Shown here in pieces: positions 24,772-33,564 of a stretch of DNA of 64,000 bases. The notes beneath the pieces are model-generated. The model made no database searches and had not been told where the DNA came from. It saw only the letters and a list, made by a program, of their open reading frames with translations. The stretch lies in NCBI GenBank assembly GCA_050847315.1, contig CP193791.1; one strand, given 5' to 3'. A program made the translations under genes and the position numbers. Position 1 is the stretch's first letter, and every line of letters starts with the position of its first letter. This stretch comes from Cedecea sp000277545. Its GTDB lineage: Bacteria > Pseudomonadota > Gammaproteobacteria > Enterobacterales > Enterobacteriaceae.

Positions 24772-26076
24772 ATGGAATTCTACCTTCACCTTGTTGTTGT
24801 TGCCTTGCTGACCGGGATGACGGCTTTACTGGCGCACCGCTCCGCGGCGGTGTTCCATGACGGGATTCGACCGATTCTGCCGCAGCTTATTGAAGGCAAT
24901 ATGAACCGCCGCGAGGCGGGGAGTATCGCTTTCGGCCTGAGCATCGGTTTTGTGGCTTCCGTCGGGATCTCCTTCACCCTGAAAACCGGGCTGCTTAACA
25001 GCTGGCTGCTGTTCCTGCCGACCGACATCCTCGGCGTGCTGGCGGCCAACAGCGTGCTGGCGTTTGGGCTGGGTGCCGTTTGGGGGATCCTGATCCTGAC
25101 CTGCCTGGTGCCGGTCAACCACCTGCTGACCGCGCTGCCGGTAGATGTTCTCGGCTCGTTGGGTGAGCTGAGTTCTCCGGTAGTATCTGCCTTTGCGCTA
25201 TTCCCGTTGGTCGCGATTTTCTACCAGTTTGGCTGGAAGAACAGCCTGTTCGCGGCGGTGGTTGTGCTGCTGACTCGCGTGCTGGTGGTGCGTTTCTTCC
25301 CGCAGCTGAACCCGGAGTCGATCGAGATTTTCGTGGGTATGATTATGCTGCTGGCGATTGCGATTTTTCAGGATCTGCGCTCCCGGGATAAACATGAACA
25401 CGATGCTCACGGGCAGTCGGTGTTTGAAGAACGGACGTCCCGTATTATCAAGAATTTGCCGTATATCGCCATCGTTGGTGGGCTGATCGCCACCGTTGCC
25501 AGCATGAAGCTGTTTGCGGGCAGCGAGGTCTCCATCTTTACGCTGGAAAAAGCCTACAAGGTTGGGCTGGATCCGACCCAGTCTCAAAGCCTGATTGATC
25601 AGGCCGCACTGGCTGAGTTTATGCGTGGCCTGGGCTTTGTGCCGATGATTGCCACGACGGCGCTGGCGACCGGCGTTTATGCCGTGGCCGGGTTCACCTT
25701 TGTATTCGCCGTCGGCTACCTGATTGCTAACCCGCTACTCGCTTTTGTGGTCGGGGCGCTGGTGATTTCCGCTGAAGTCCTGCTGCTGCGCTCTATCGGG
25801 AAATGGCTGGGCCGCTATCCTTCGGTGCGTAACGCCTCGGACAACATCCGCAACGCGATGAACATGCTGATGGAGATGGCGCTGCTGATTGGCTCTATCT
25901 TTGCTGCCATCAAAATGGCGGGTTATACCGGCTTCACCCTTGCGACAGCGCTGTACTTCCTGAACGAATCGCTGGGTCGCCCGGTGCAGAAAATGGCCGC
26001 GCCGGTTGTGGCGGTGATGATAACCGGCATTGTGTTGAATATTCTGTTCTTCTGCGGCCTGTTTATCCCGGCCTAA
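24772..26076 (+). CDS. yhfT: YhfT, predicted inner-membrane transporter
   Basis: 434 residues, with about eleven hydrophobic spans spread along the length and a hydrophilic cytoplasmic loop near residues 205-225 (RSRDKHEHDAHG). It has no close match among common transporter families that I recognise beyond its own YhfT family. Placement after two metalloenzymes and before a PLP enzyme suggests it brings the cluster's substrate into the cell or exports a product. Confidence 0.83.
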   Translation: MEFYLHLVVVALLTGMTALLAHRSAAVFHDGIRPILPQLIEGNMNRREAGSIAFGLSIGFVASVGISFTLKTGLLNSWLLFLPTDILGVLAANSVLAFGLGAVWGILILTCLVPVNHLLTALPVDVLGSLGELSSPVVSAFALFPLVAIFYQFGWKNSLFAAVVVLLTRVLVVRFFPQLNPESIEIFVGMIMLLAIAIFQDLRSRDKHEHDAHGQSVFEERTSRIIKNLPYIAIVGGLIATVASMKLFAGSEVSIFTLEKAYKVGLDPTQSQSLIDQAALAEFMRGLGFVPMIATTALATGVYAVAGFTFVFAVGYLIANPLLAFVVGALVISAEVLLLRSIGKWLGRYPSVRNASDNIRNAMNMLMEMALLIGSIFAAIKMAGYTGFTLATALYFLNESLGRPVQKMAAPVVAVMITGIVLNILFFCGLFIPA

Positions 26077-26085
26077 GGGGGGTAT

Positions 26086-27177
26086 GTGGAAAGCTGGCCA
26101 TTGCAAAGCCTGAGCCTGGCTCAGGCCCAGCAGAAGCAGTTCGCCCTGGTGGATATCATCTGCCGGCATTTTCCTGGGGCTGATTTTCTGAGCCTGGGGG
26201 ATATCGGCCTGGTGCCCGGTCTGAATCAGCCCAGCACCACGCAGCGGGTTGAGGCCGTTCTGGCTGATTTCTTCTCTGCGCCAGCCGCCGCGCTGGTGCA
26301 GGGAGCCGGCACCGGGGCTATTCGTAGCGGGCTGGTGGCATTGCTAAACGCTGGCGATAAGCTGCTGATTCATCAGGCTCCGCTGTACCCAACCACGGCG
26401 GTTATCGCCGAACAGATGGGGCTCGAGCTGATTCGGTCAGATTTCAATACGTTAAATGATGTGGAAGCCGCTATTGCGGCTCATCGTCCGGCTGCAGCTT
26501 TGATTCAGCATTCCCGCCAGACATTGGATGACGCCTATTCATTGGCTGATGTGGTGGCCTGTTTTAATCGCCACGCTTTGCCGTCGCTGGCCGACGATAA
26601 TTATGCGGTGATGAAGGTCGACAACATCGGCTGCGAGTGTGGAGCCACGCTGTCGACCTTCTCCTGCTTTAAGTTATTCGGCCCGGTGGGCGTTGGCGTT
26701 GTGGTCGGTGATAAATCGGCCGTTCAGGCTGTGCGTCAGAGCATGTACTCCGGCGGCAGTCAGGTGCAGGGCTTCCAGGCTATGGAGGTGCTGCGCGGGT
26801 TAGTCTTCGCCCCGGTGATGCATGCCGTTCAGGCGCAGGTGAACGATGCGCTGGTTGCGTTATTGTCTCAGGGCGCTGTGCCTCAGGTTAAAAGTGCATT
26901 TATCGCCAATGCGCAGTCGAAGGTGCTGCTGGTGGAGTTTCATCGACCTATTGCCGAAAAAGTGTTGGCGGCCGCACAAAAGCTGGGTGCATTACCTTAT
27001 CCGGTAGGCGCAGAATCTAAGTATGAAATCCCGCCGCTTTTTTATCGGCTTTCCGGGACCTTTAGACAGTCTGAGCCGGAGCTGGAAAAGCGGATGATCC
27101 GCATCAACCCGAACCGCAGCGGCGCAGAAACCGTGTTAAGAATTTTGCGGGAAAGCTGTGCAGAGGCAGAAAAGTAA
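26086..27177 (+). CDS. yhfS: YhfS, fold-type I PLP enzyme
   Basis: 363 residues, GTG start with AGGGGGG upstream. Aminotransferase/lyase fold: QGAGTGAIRSGL near 72-83 binds the cofactor phosphate, DDN at 170-172 follows a strand, and the PLP lysine is K196 in STFSCFKLFGP. The C-terminal domain has AESKYEIPPLFYRLSG. Similar to cystathionine-lyase and aminotransferase relatives; the reaction is unknown. Last gene of the cluster, convergent with cysG. Confidence 0.86.
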   Translation: MESWPLQSLSLAQAQQKQFALVDIICRHFPGADFLSLGDIGLVPGLNQPSTTQRVEAVLADFFSAPAAALVQGAGTGAIRSGLVALLNAGDKLLIHQAPLYPTTAVIAEQMGLELIRSDFNTLNDVEAAIAAHRPAAALIQHSRQTLDDAYSLADVVACFNRHALPSLADDNYAVMKVDNIGCECGATLSTFSCFKLFGPVGVGVVVGDKSAVQAVRQSMYSGGSQVQGFQAMEVLRGLVFAPVMHAVQAQVNDALVALLSQGAVPQVKSAFIANAQSKVLLVEFHRPIAEKVLAAAQKLGALPYPVGAESKYEIPPLFYRLSGTFRQSEPELEKRMIRINPNRSGAETVLRILRESCAEAEK

Positions 27178-27199
27178 AAGGGAGGCTGGTGCCTCCCTT
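27178..27199. terminator. Bidirectional yhfS/cysG terminator
   Basis: AAGGGAGGC-TGGT-GCCTCCCTT, a perfect 9-bp stem. On the minus strand it is followed by TTACTTTTC, making it the end of the nir-cysG transcript. The plus-strand tail is less T-rich. Confidence 0.88.
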
Positions 27200-27204
27200 G
27201 GTAT

Positions 27205-28584
27205 TTAATGGTTTGAGAACCAGTTTAGCCTGTCACGAAGGCTCACCACTCGACCTACAATAATCAGCGCCGGGCTGCCAACCTGGGTGGCCAGCTCGCC
27301 TAATTGGTTTAGGGTGCCGTCCACAACGCGCTGATTCACCGCCGTGCCGTTTTCTACCAGCGCAACCGGCATGCTCTCTTCCATCCCGTGGGCGATCAAC
27401 TGCTGCTGAATAGCCGAGGCCTGATTAAGCCCCATGTAAAACACTAGCGTTTGTTTCTCTGCCGCCAGGTTAGCCCAGTCGAGTTCGCCTCCGGTTTTCA
27501 AATGGCCGGTGACCAGGCGCACGCTTTGCGCGTAATCCCGGTGAGTAAGCGGAATGCCTGAGTAGGCGGAACAGCCGGAAGCTGCGGTGATCCCCGGCAC
27601 GACAGAGAACGGAATTCCGCCGTTGCACAGCGTTTCCAGCTCTTCACCGCCGCGCCCGAAGATAAACGGATCGCCGCCTTTCAGGCGAACTACGCGTTTA
27701 CCTTTTTGCGCCTCCCGCAGCAGGATTTGGTTAATCTCTTCCTGCGGCACGCAGTGGTAGCCCGCCCGCTTGCCGACAAACACGCGGTCTGCATCGCGGC
27801 GGACCAGATTCATGATGTCGTCCGACACCAGGCGGTCATAAACTACAACATCGGCCTGCTGAATTTGCTGCAGGCCTTTCAGCGTCAGCAAGCCAGCATC
27901 GCCGGGGCCAGCGCCAACCAGCACCACTTCACCGCGGTGATCGAGCGGGGTGGAGAACAGCGATTCCGTCTCTTTTTCAACGGCAAGCTGGTCTTCGTTG
28001 GCCAGATACTGCGCCAGGCGATCGTTAGTGAAAAATTTCTCCCAGAAGCGGCGGCGCTCGCCCATGGTGGCAAAAGTTTGTTTCACTCGGCCACGCAGAG
28101 TACCTGCAAAAGCGGCGATTTTACCCAGATGCAGTGGCAGGCTGGCTTCCAGCTTTTCGCGCAGCAGTCGGGCCAGAACAGGGGACGTGCCGCCGGAAGA
28201 GACGGCGACCATCAGCGGGGAGCGGTCGATAATCGACGGCATAATGAAGCTCGCCTGTTTCGGCGCATCCACCACGTTGCAGAAGATCCGGCGGGATTCA
28301 GCGGCGTCGCTAACCTGCTGATTCACCTCATCGTTGTCGGTGGCGGCAATTGCCAGCCAGCTTTCGTCCAGCAGCGTTTCAGAGAACGCCCCTTCGGCCA
28401 GCGTCAGCATATTTTGCTCAGCCCACACCCTAAACTGTGGGCTGAATTCGAGGGCGTTAACGGTGATGTGCGCACCTGCCTCCAGCAATAAACGCGCTTT
28501 GCGTTCAGCGACATCGCCACCGCCTACCAGCAGGCAGGCGCGGCCACGTAACTGACAAAATATCGGCAGGTGATCCACGGTCAA
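27205..28584 (-). CDS. cysG: Sirohaem synthase (trifunctional CysG)
   Basis: 459 residues. The N-terminal half is the dehydrogenase/ferrochelatase, with the NAD motif GGGDVAERK at 21-29. The C-terminal half is uroporphyrinogen III C-methyltransferase, with VGAGPGDAGLLTL near 217 and GGDPFIFGRGGEE. It makes sirohaem for NirB and for sulphite reductase. Seven bases after nirC and in the same direction, it shares the nitrite-inducible transcript; a constitutive internal promoter, known in E. coli, was not identified here. Confidence 0.97.
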   Translation of the reverse strand: MTVDHLPIFCQLRGRACLLVGGGDVAERKARLLLEAGAHITVNALEFSPQFRVWAEQNMLTLAEGAFSETLLDESWLAIAATDNDEVNQQVSDAAESRRIFCNVVDAPKQASFIMPSIIDRSPLMVAVSSGGTSPVLARLLREKLEASLPLHLGKIAAFAGTLRGRVKQTFATMGERRRFWEKFFTNDRLAQYLANEDQLAVEKETESLFSTPLDHRGEVVLVGAGPGDAGLLTLKGLQQIQQADVVVYDRLVSDDIMNLVRRDADRVFVGKRAGYHCVPQEEINQILLREAQKGKRVVRLKGGDPFIFGRGGEELETLCNGGIPFSVVPGITAASGCSAYSGIPLTHRDYAQSVRLVTGHLKTGGELDWANLAAEKQTLVFYMGLNQASAIQQQLIAHGMEESMPVALVENGTAVNQRVVDGTLNQLGELATQVGSPALIIVGRVVSLRDRLNWFSNH

Positions 28585-28591
28585 TCCTCAA

Positions 28592-29398
28592 TTAATTACG
28601 TGCGGTTTCCGCTGCGCCTGCGGCGGCAGGCTGCGGGCGTTCGGCTTTCGGCGTAGCATACCAATAACCCAGACCCATGAATACCACGCCGGAAAGGGTG
28701 TTCCCCAGCGTGACCCACAGCAGGTTATGGCCGATGCCGGACAGCGTGTAAGCCTCGCTATGATGACCAAACCAGGACAGGGCAAACAGCGTCATGTTGG
28801 CGATGGAGTGCTCGTAGCCGGAGGCAATAAATGCCAGCAGGCACCACCAGATTGCGATGAACTTCGCCGCCCCTTCGGTGCGAATTGCCATCCAGATTGC
28901 CAGGCAAACCAGCCAGTTACACAGCGCCCCTTTAAAGAACAGCACCATCGCTGGTGCAGTGGTTTTTGCCAGCGCGACGGCGTGCACGATACTGGTATCT
29001 ACCGGTAGCAGACTACCGCCGCCCCAGCTATACAACAGCGCGACAAATACCGAGCCGACCAGGTTGCCCAGCCAGGTTTGCGGCAGAATCGCCCACATCT
29101 GGCCGTGAGAGATGGTGCCGGCTTTCACGCCGAAGGTCAGGAACATGGTGTGCCCGGTGAACAGCTCGGAACCGGCGATAATCACCAGCGTCAGGGCGAT
29201 CCCGAAGGTCGCCCCCATCACCAGCGGACGAATGGCCGGATCGAGTAAATTACCGAGGGTGAAAATCAGGATGATGCCAAGGCCAACGTAGGCCCCAGCC
29301 ATGGCGGAACTGACCCAGAAGCCCAGAGGATTTGTCTGCGAGAGACGGTTAATGCGCGCGGCATTCGCTGCACACTTATTGATGGTGTCGGTGAACAT
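28592..29398 (-). CDS. nirC: NirC nitrite channel (FNT family)
   Basis: 268 residues with six membrane spans and the two-fold pseudo-repeat of formate/nitrite transporters (VMGATFGIALTLVIIAG; SGYEHSIANMTLF). It carries nitrite across the inner membrane for reduction by NirBD and for detoxification. A 154-base gap with a palindromic repeat element separates it from nirD, so its expression relative to nirBD may be lowered. Confidence 0.96.
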   Translation of the reverse strand: MFTDTINKCAANAARINRLSQTNPLGFWVSSAMAGAYVGLGIILIFTLGNLLDPAIRPLVMGATFGIALTLVIIAGSELFTGHTMFLTFGVKAGTISHGQMWAILPQTWLGNLVGSVFVALLYSWGGGSLLPVDTSIVHAVALAKTTAPAMVLFFKGALCNWLVCLAIWMAIRTEGAAKFIAIWWCLLAFIASGYEHSIANMTLFALSWFGHHSEAYTLSGIGHNLLWVTLGNTLSGVVFMGLGYWYATPKAERPQPAAAGAAETARN

Positions 29399-29449
29399 TT
29401 TTGCTATCCCAATGAAGTTAAAAAATAAAAATTAAAAAAAAACTGATTT

Positions 29450-29544
29450 CCCCTCACCCTAACCCTCTCCCTGGGGAGAGGGGATCGCCGGAGAAGCCTT
29501 TGTGACTTTCTCCCTCTCCTGGAGGGAGAGGGCCGGGGTGAGGG
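29450..29544. repeat. Double-hairpin repeat between nirD and nirC
   Basis: About 95 bases: outer arms CCCTCACCC (29451-29459) and GGGTGAGGG (29536-29544) enclose two hairpins with CCCTCTCC/GGAGAGGG arms (29463-29482 and 29512-29532). This resembles the CCCTCACCC-type palindromic intergenic repeats common in enterobacterial genomes. In an operon it can stabilise the upstream nirBD message or weaken nirC expression. Confidence 0.8.
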
Positions 29545-29552
29545 CGAATGGA

Positions 29553-29879
29553 TTACGCTTTTATCTGCACCAGCCCGTCCTGCACGCGCGCTTCATAGTG
29601 CGGTACGGAACGGCTTTCATCTTCCAGGCACAGGCCGTCCCGCAGGCGGAAGTGCTGCTTTTTCAGCGGGCTGGCAACCCACAGCTCGGCCTGATGTTCT
29701 GCAATCAGTCCGCGGGAAAGCACGCTGGCTTCAAAGAACGGGTCGATATTACTGATGGCGTAAACCTGCTCGTCTTTACGCGGGCGGAAAATAGCCACCT
29801 GCGCCGAACCGACGAGGGCGCAAACGCCGGTTGCTGGCAGGATATCGTCTAGCTGACAAACGGTTGTCCACTGGCTCAT
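29553..29879 (-). CDS. nirD: Nitrite reductase small subunit NirD
   Basis: 108 residues, a Rieske-like fold without the canonical cluster-binding Cys-His pairs, as usual for NirD. It joins NirB in the cytoplasmic NADH-dependent nitrite reductase. The ATG overlaps the nirB stop by four bases (ATGA), indicating translational coupling. Confidence 0.96.
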   Translation of the reverse strand: MSQWTTVCQLDDILPATGVCALVGSAQVAIFRPRKDEQVYAISNIDPFFEASVLSRGLIAEHQAELWVASPLKKQHFRLRDGLCLEDESRSVPHYEARVQDGLVQIKA

Positions 29880-32425
29880 GCGTGTTCCTCCACTTCTACC
29901 AGAGTGACCGGAATACGCTCATGCGGCGTGGCCGGACGGTGTTGATCGCGCTCGCTAACAATTTGCACATTCGGGTCGCGCTGCGGGCTGTTGATAAAGT
30001 GTTTGAAGCGAACCTGCGCCTGCGGCGTGTTCACAGTTTCCGTCCACTCGCAGATTACTTTTTCGCGCAGGCGGTTAAGCTCCGTTTCAAGCTGATCGTT
30101 CAGGCCCAGCTTGTCATCGACAATCACGCTACGCAGGTAATCAATGCCGCCTTCCAGGTTTTCCAGCCAGACGGAAGTACGGGTAAGTTTGTCGGCGGTG
30201 CGGATGTAGAACATCATGAAGCGGTCGAGATACTTGATGATGGTGTCGCGGTCGAGGTCCGCCGCCAGCAGGTCCGCATGGCGCGGTTTCATGCCGCCGT
30301 TACCACACACATACAGGTTCCAGCCCTTCTCCGTGGCGATAATACCCACGTCTTTGCCCTGCGCTTCCGCACATTCGCGGGTACAGCCGGAGACACCAAA
30401 CTTCATTTTGTGTGGGGTGCGGATGCCTTTGTAGCGGTTTTCCAGCTCGACGCCAAAGCCTACGCTGTCGCCTACGCCGTAGCGGCACCAGGTGCTGCCG
30501 ACGCAGGTTTTCGCCATACGCAACGCTTTGGCATAGGCGTGGCCGGTTTCGAACCCGGCTTCAATCAGCTGACGCCAGATTTCTGGCAAATCGTCCTTTT
30601 GTGCGCCGAACAGGCCGATGCGCTGAGAGCCGGTGATTTTGGTATACAGGTTGTATTCGCGGGCGATACGACCCACTTCCATCAGTCCCTCAGGCGTGAT
30701 TTCGCCGCCTGCCGAGCGCGGGATCACCGAGTAGGTGCCGTCTTTCTGAATGTTGCCGAGGAAGTTATCGTTGGTGTCCTGCAGCGGCGTCAGCTCAGGC
30801 TGCAGGACGTAGTCGTTCCAGCAGGAAGCCAGCAGCGAACCCACGGTGGGTTTACACACTTCGCAGCCGTAACCCTTGCCGTATTTGTGCAGCAGCTGGT
30901 CGAAGGATTTGATTCCTTCCACGCGGATCAGGTGGTACAGCTCCTGGCGCGAGAAGGCAAAGTGTTCGCACAGGTTGTTGTTCACTTCGATACCGGCTTT
31001 GGCCAGCTCGGCGTTCAGCACCTGAGTCACCAGCGGGATACAGCCACCGCAGCCGGTCCCTGCCTTGGTTTCGGCCTTCAGCGCCGCCACGGTGTGGCAG
31101 CCTTTGTTGATGGCTTTGATCAGGTCGCCTTTGGTGACGTCAAAGCAGGAGCAGATCTGCGCGCTTTCCGGCAGCTTATCGACGCCGATAGACGGTTTGC
31201 CGCTGCTGGCGTGTGCCGGCAGGATCAGCGCATCCGGGTTTTCCGGCAGCTCAATTGCGTTCAGCACCAGCTGCAGCAGGTTGCCGTAGTCGCTGGTGTC
31301 GCCCACCAGTACGGCACCAAGCAGGGTTTTATTGTCTTCGCTAACTACCAGGCGCTTGTAAACCTCTTTGCTTTCATCGAGGTAAACGTAGCTGCGGGCG
31401 TTAGGCGTGCGGGCGTGCGCATCGCCAATGCCGCCGACATCAACGCCGAGCAGTTTCAGCTTGGCGCTCATGTCGGCGCCTTCAAAGGTGTTTTCCGTGC
31501 CGAGCAGGTGGTCGGCCGTGACCTGAGCCATTTTATAACCCGGCGCAACTAGCCCAAAAACGCGGTTATTCCAGCTGGCACACTCCCCGATGGCATAAAT
31601 ATCCGGATCGGAAGTCTGGCACTTATCGTTGATGGTGATCCCGCCGCGCTGGGCCGTTTCGAGCCCGCATTGCGTAGCCAGCTTGTCCTGCGGACGAATA
31701 CCGGTGGAGAAGACGATGAAATCCACTTCCAGCTCGCTGCCGTCAGCAAAACGCATTGTTTTACGGGCTTCAGTGCCCTGCTGGACGATTTCCTGGGTGT
31801 TTTTGCCGGTATGCACACGCACGCCCATGCGCTCGATTTTGCTGCGCAGTTGTTCGCCGCCCATGCGGTCAAGCTGCTCGGCCATCAACATTGGCGCGAA
31901 TTCGATAACGTGGGTTTCCACGCCAAGGTTTTTCAGCGCCCCGGCCGCTTCCAGCCCCAGAAGGCCACCGCCGACGACGGCCCCGCGTTTGCTGCGGCGG
32001 GCGCAGGACTCAATGGCATTAAGGTCTTCGATGGTGCGGTAAACGAAGCAGTCCTGGGTTTCAGAGCCTTTAATCGGCGGGATCCACGGGTAAGAACCTG
32101 TCGCCATCACCAGTTTGTCGTAATAAACGGTGCGGCCGGTATTGGAATGGATCACTTTTTCCTGGCGATTGATGGTGATGGCACGTTCGCCAACCAGCAC
32201 TTTTACGCCATGTTTTTCGTAGTAGCCGTCGCGGACAAGGGAGAGTTCTTCAGCGGTATGATGGGAGAAATAAGAAGAAAGGTGTACGCGATCGTAGGCT
32301 TTACGCGGCTCTTCACAAAATACGGTGATGTCGAACTGGTCCGGCGGGGCCTTATCAAGTAAGTCTTCGATAAAGCGATGGCCAACCATGCCATTACCGA
32401 TAACTGCGATTCTGACTTTGCTCAT
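29876..32425 (-). CDS. nirB: Nitrite reductase large subunit NirB
   Basis: 849 residues. An N-terminal FAD domain (VIGNGMVGHRF) and NADH-binding GGGLLGLEAAGAL are followed by a BFD-like [2Fe-2S] segment (CSCFDVTKGD to GCGGC, about residues 427-465). The C-terminal sirohaem/[4Fe-4S] domain has TCVGSTWCRYG and CTRECAEAQGKDVG. It reduces nitrite to ammonia with NADH during anaerobic growth. First gene of the nirBDC-cysG unit, behind an FNR and NarL/NarP-controlled promoter. Confidence 0.98.
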   Translation of the reverse strand: MSKVRIAVIGNGMVGHRFIEDLLDKAPPDQFDITVFCEEPRKAYDRVHLSSYFSHHTAEELSLVRDGYYEKHGVKVLVGERAITINRQEKVIHSNTGRTVYYDKLVMATGSYPWIPPIKGSETQDCFVYRTIEDLNAIESCARRSKRGAVVGGGLLGLEAAGALKNLGVETHVIEFAPMLMAEQLDRMGGEQLRSKIERMGVRVHTGKNTQEIVQQGTEARKTMRFADGSELEVDFIVFSTGIRPQDKLATQCGLETAQRGGITINDKCQTSDPDIYAIGECASWNNRVFGLVAPGYKMAQVTADHLLGTENTFEGADMSAKLKLLGVDVGGIGDAHARTPNARSYVYLDESKEVYKRLVVSEDNKTLLGAVLVGDTSDYGNLLQLVLNAIELPENPDALILPAHASSGKPSIGVDKLPESAQICSCFDVTKGDLIKAINKGCHTVAALKAETKAGTGCGGCIPLVTQVLNAELAKAGIEVNNNLCEHFAFSRQELYHLIRVEGIKSFDQLLHKYGKGYGCEVCKPTVGSLLASCWNDYVLQPELTPLQDTNDNFLGNIQKDGTYSVIPRSAGGEITPEGLMEVGRIAREYNLYTKITGSQRIGLFGAQKDDLPEIWRQLIEAGFETGHAYAKALRMAKTCVGSTWCRYGVGDSVGFGVELENRYKGIRTPHKMKFGVSGCTRECAEAQGKDVGIIATEKGWNLYVCGNGGMKPRHADLLAADLDRDTIIKYLDRFMMFYIRTADKLTRTSVWLENLEGGIDYLRSVIVDDKLGLNDQLETELNRLREKVICEWTETVNTPQAQVRFKHFINSPQRDPNVQIVSERDQHRPATPHERIPVTLVEVEEHA

Positions 32426-32439
32426 AATTGCCTCAATTT

Positions 32440-32526
32440 CTTTTCTATTACCGCCTACCTTAACGATTCAGCTGTGGTGATTATTGATGCAAATCAAATG
32501 CGCCTTTATATACCCATTAAGAGGTA
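32440..32526 (-). promoter_or_regulatory. nirB promoter with FNR and NarL/NarP sites
   Basis: A perfect FNR palindrome, TTGAT-GCAA-ATCAA, lies at 32484-32497. Upstream, TACCCAT-TA-AGAGGTA at 32511-32526 is a 7-2-7 NarL/NarP heptamer pair. The minus-strand segment downstream contains GTTAAGGTAGGCGG, agreeing with the E. coli nirB core promoter (-10 TAAGGT). The spacing fits FNR centred near -41.5. Confidence 0.9.
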
Positions 32527-32602
32527 TATCATTGATTTTGATGTGCTTTTGTAAGTTATGGAATTGTCTGGTTTTCCGCCAGTAGCAGGCGTTAGAGGAT
32601 AT

Positions 32603-33493
32603 TCAGTTCAGCAAAGGGTTCGCGCGGAGCCGGGCAACAATCAAGTCAACAAAAGTGCGTACTTTGGCGGAAGCGTGGCGGCCTTCGGTATGCACCACAT
32701 GTATGGGGAGTGGCTCAAGCTCGTATTCGCTCAGTACGATTTGCAGTTCCCCCTCGTGCAGGGCTGGCGCTATCTGATAATCCAGGACTCGCGTCAGCCC
32801 CCAGCCTGCTTTTGCGGTGGCAATCGATGACTCGTTGTTGTTGCACTGGAGCGCGGCGTTGATCATGACGCGTTGTTCACCCGCAAAGCGCCACTCCGGT
32901 GAGGCCCAGGCACTGGCCGAAGAGACAATACGGTGGTTTTTGAGGTCCGCAGGTGTCAACGGTGTGCCATTTTTTTCCAGGTAACCTGGGGAAGCGCAAA
33001 CGACCCGGCGCACGGTGCCGACTTTGGTTGCCGTCAGCCCTGAATCGGGCAAATGCCCAATGCGAACGGCGACATCGATTCCTTCTTCGATGATGTTTAC
33101 CTGGCGATCAACGAACAGTGACCGGGCGCGCATGGTTGGCCACGCATCAAGATAATCAGTGATCGCCGGCAAGACGAATTTCTGGCCGAACAGCACAGAG
33201 GCGGTAACCGTCAGGATCCCAGATGGCGTGGCATAGGAGCCTGCCGCTGCCGCCTCGGCTTCCTCTATGCTGGTGAGAATCGTGCGGCAGTCGTTGAGAT
33301 ATCGCAGGCCAGGTTCGGTCAGCTTCACTGTGCGAGTGGTGCGGATAAACAGTCGGGTTCCGATGACCTCTTCCAGGGCAGTAATCGCACGTGTGACCAC
33401 TGGCGCACTGATATGGAGCTGGCGTGCCGCAGCGGCAAAACTCTCGGTTTCTGCGACTTTGACGAAAATTTTCATCGCCTGCCAACGATCCAT
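32603..33493 (-). CDS. LysR-family transcriptional regulator
   Basis: 296 residues from the ATG at 33493, which has GAGG seven bases upstream and begins MDRWQAMKIF like related regulators; an ATG four codons earlier is possible. The N-terminal helix-turn-helix is typical (SFAAAARQLHISAPVVTRAI), then a two-lobed effector domain (GILTVTASVLFG; GIDVAVRIG). Together with the oxidoreductase and GST genes upstream it forms a block absent from this site in E. coli. It probably regulates those genes; the effector is unknown. Confidence 0.88.
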   Translation of the reverse strand: MDRWQAMKIFVKVAETESFAAAARQLHISAPVVTRAITALEEVIGTRLFIRTTRTVKLTEPGLRYLNDCRTILTSIEEAEAAAAGSYATPSGILTVTASVLFGQKFVLPAITDYLDAWPTMRARSLFVDRQVNIIEEGIDVAVRIGHLPDSGLTATKVGTVRRVVCASPGYLEKNGTPLTPADLKNHRIVSSASAWASPEWRFAGEQRVMINAALQCNNNESSIATAKAGWGLTRVLDYQIAPALHEGELQIVLSEYELEPLPIHVVHTEGRHASAKVRTFVDLIVARLRANPLLN

Positions 33494-33564
33494 GCGCAAC
33501 CTCATCACCTGCCTGAAAGGAATTTCAGTATCGGGTATTCGCCGGGTATGGCGCAATCCCGGTA

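Noticed and set aside
29831..31552. 573-codon plus-strand open frame opposite nirB
   Set aside because: It is antisense to the conserved NirB sequence, shows no recognisable domain, and reflects the high-GC codon pattern of nirB.
32558..32830. 90-codon plus-strand frame between the nirB promoter and the LysR gene
   Set aside because: Mostly antisense to the conserved LysR C-terminus; no known family.
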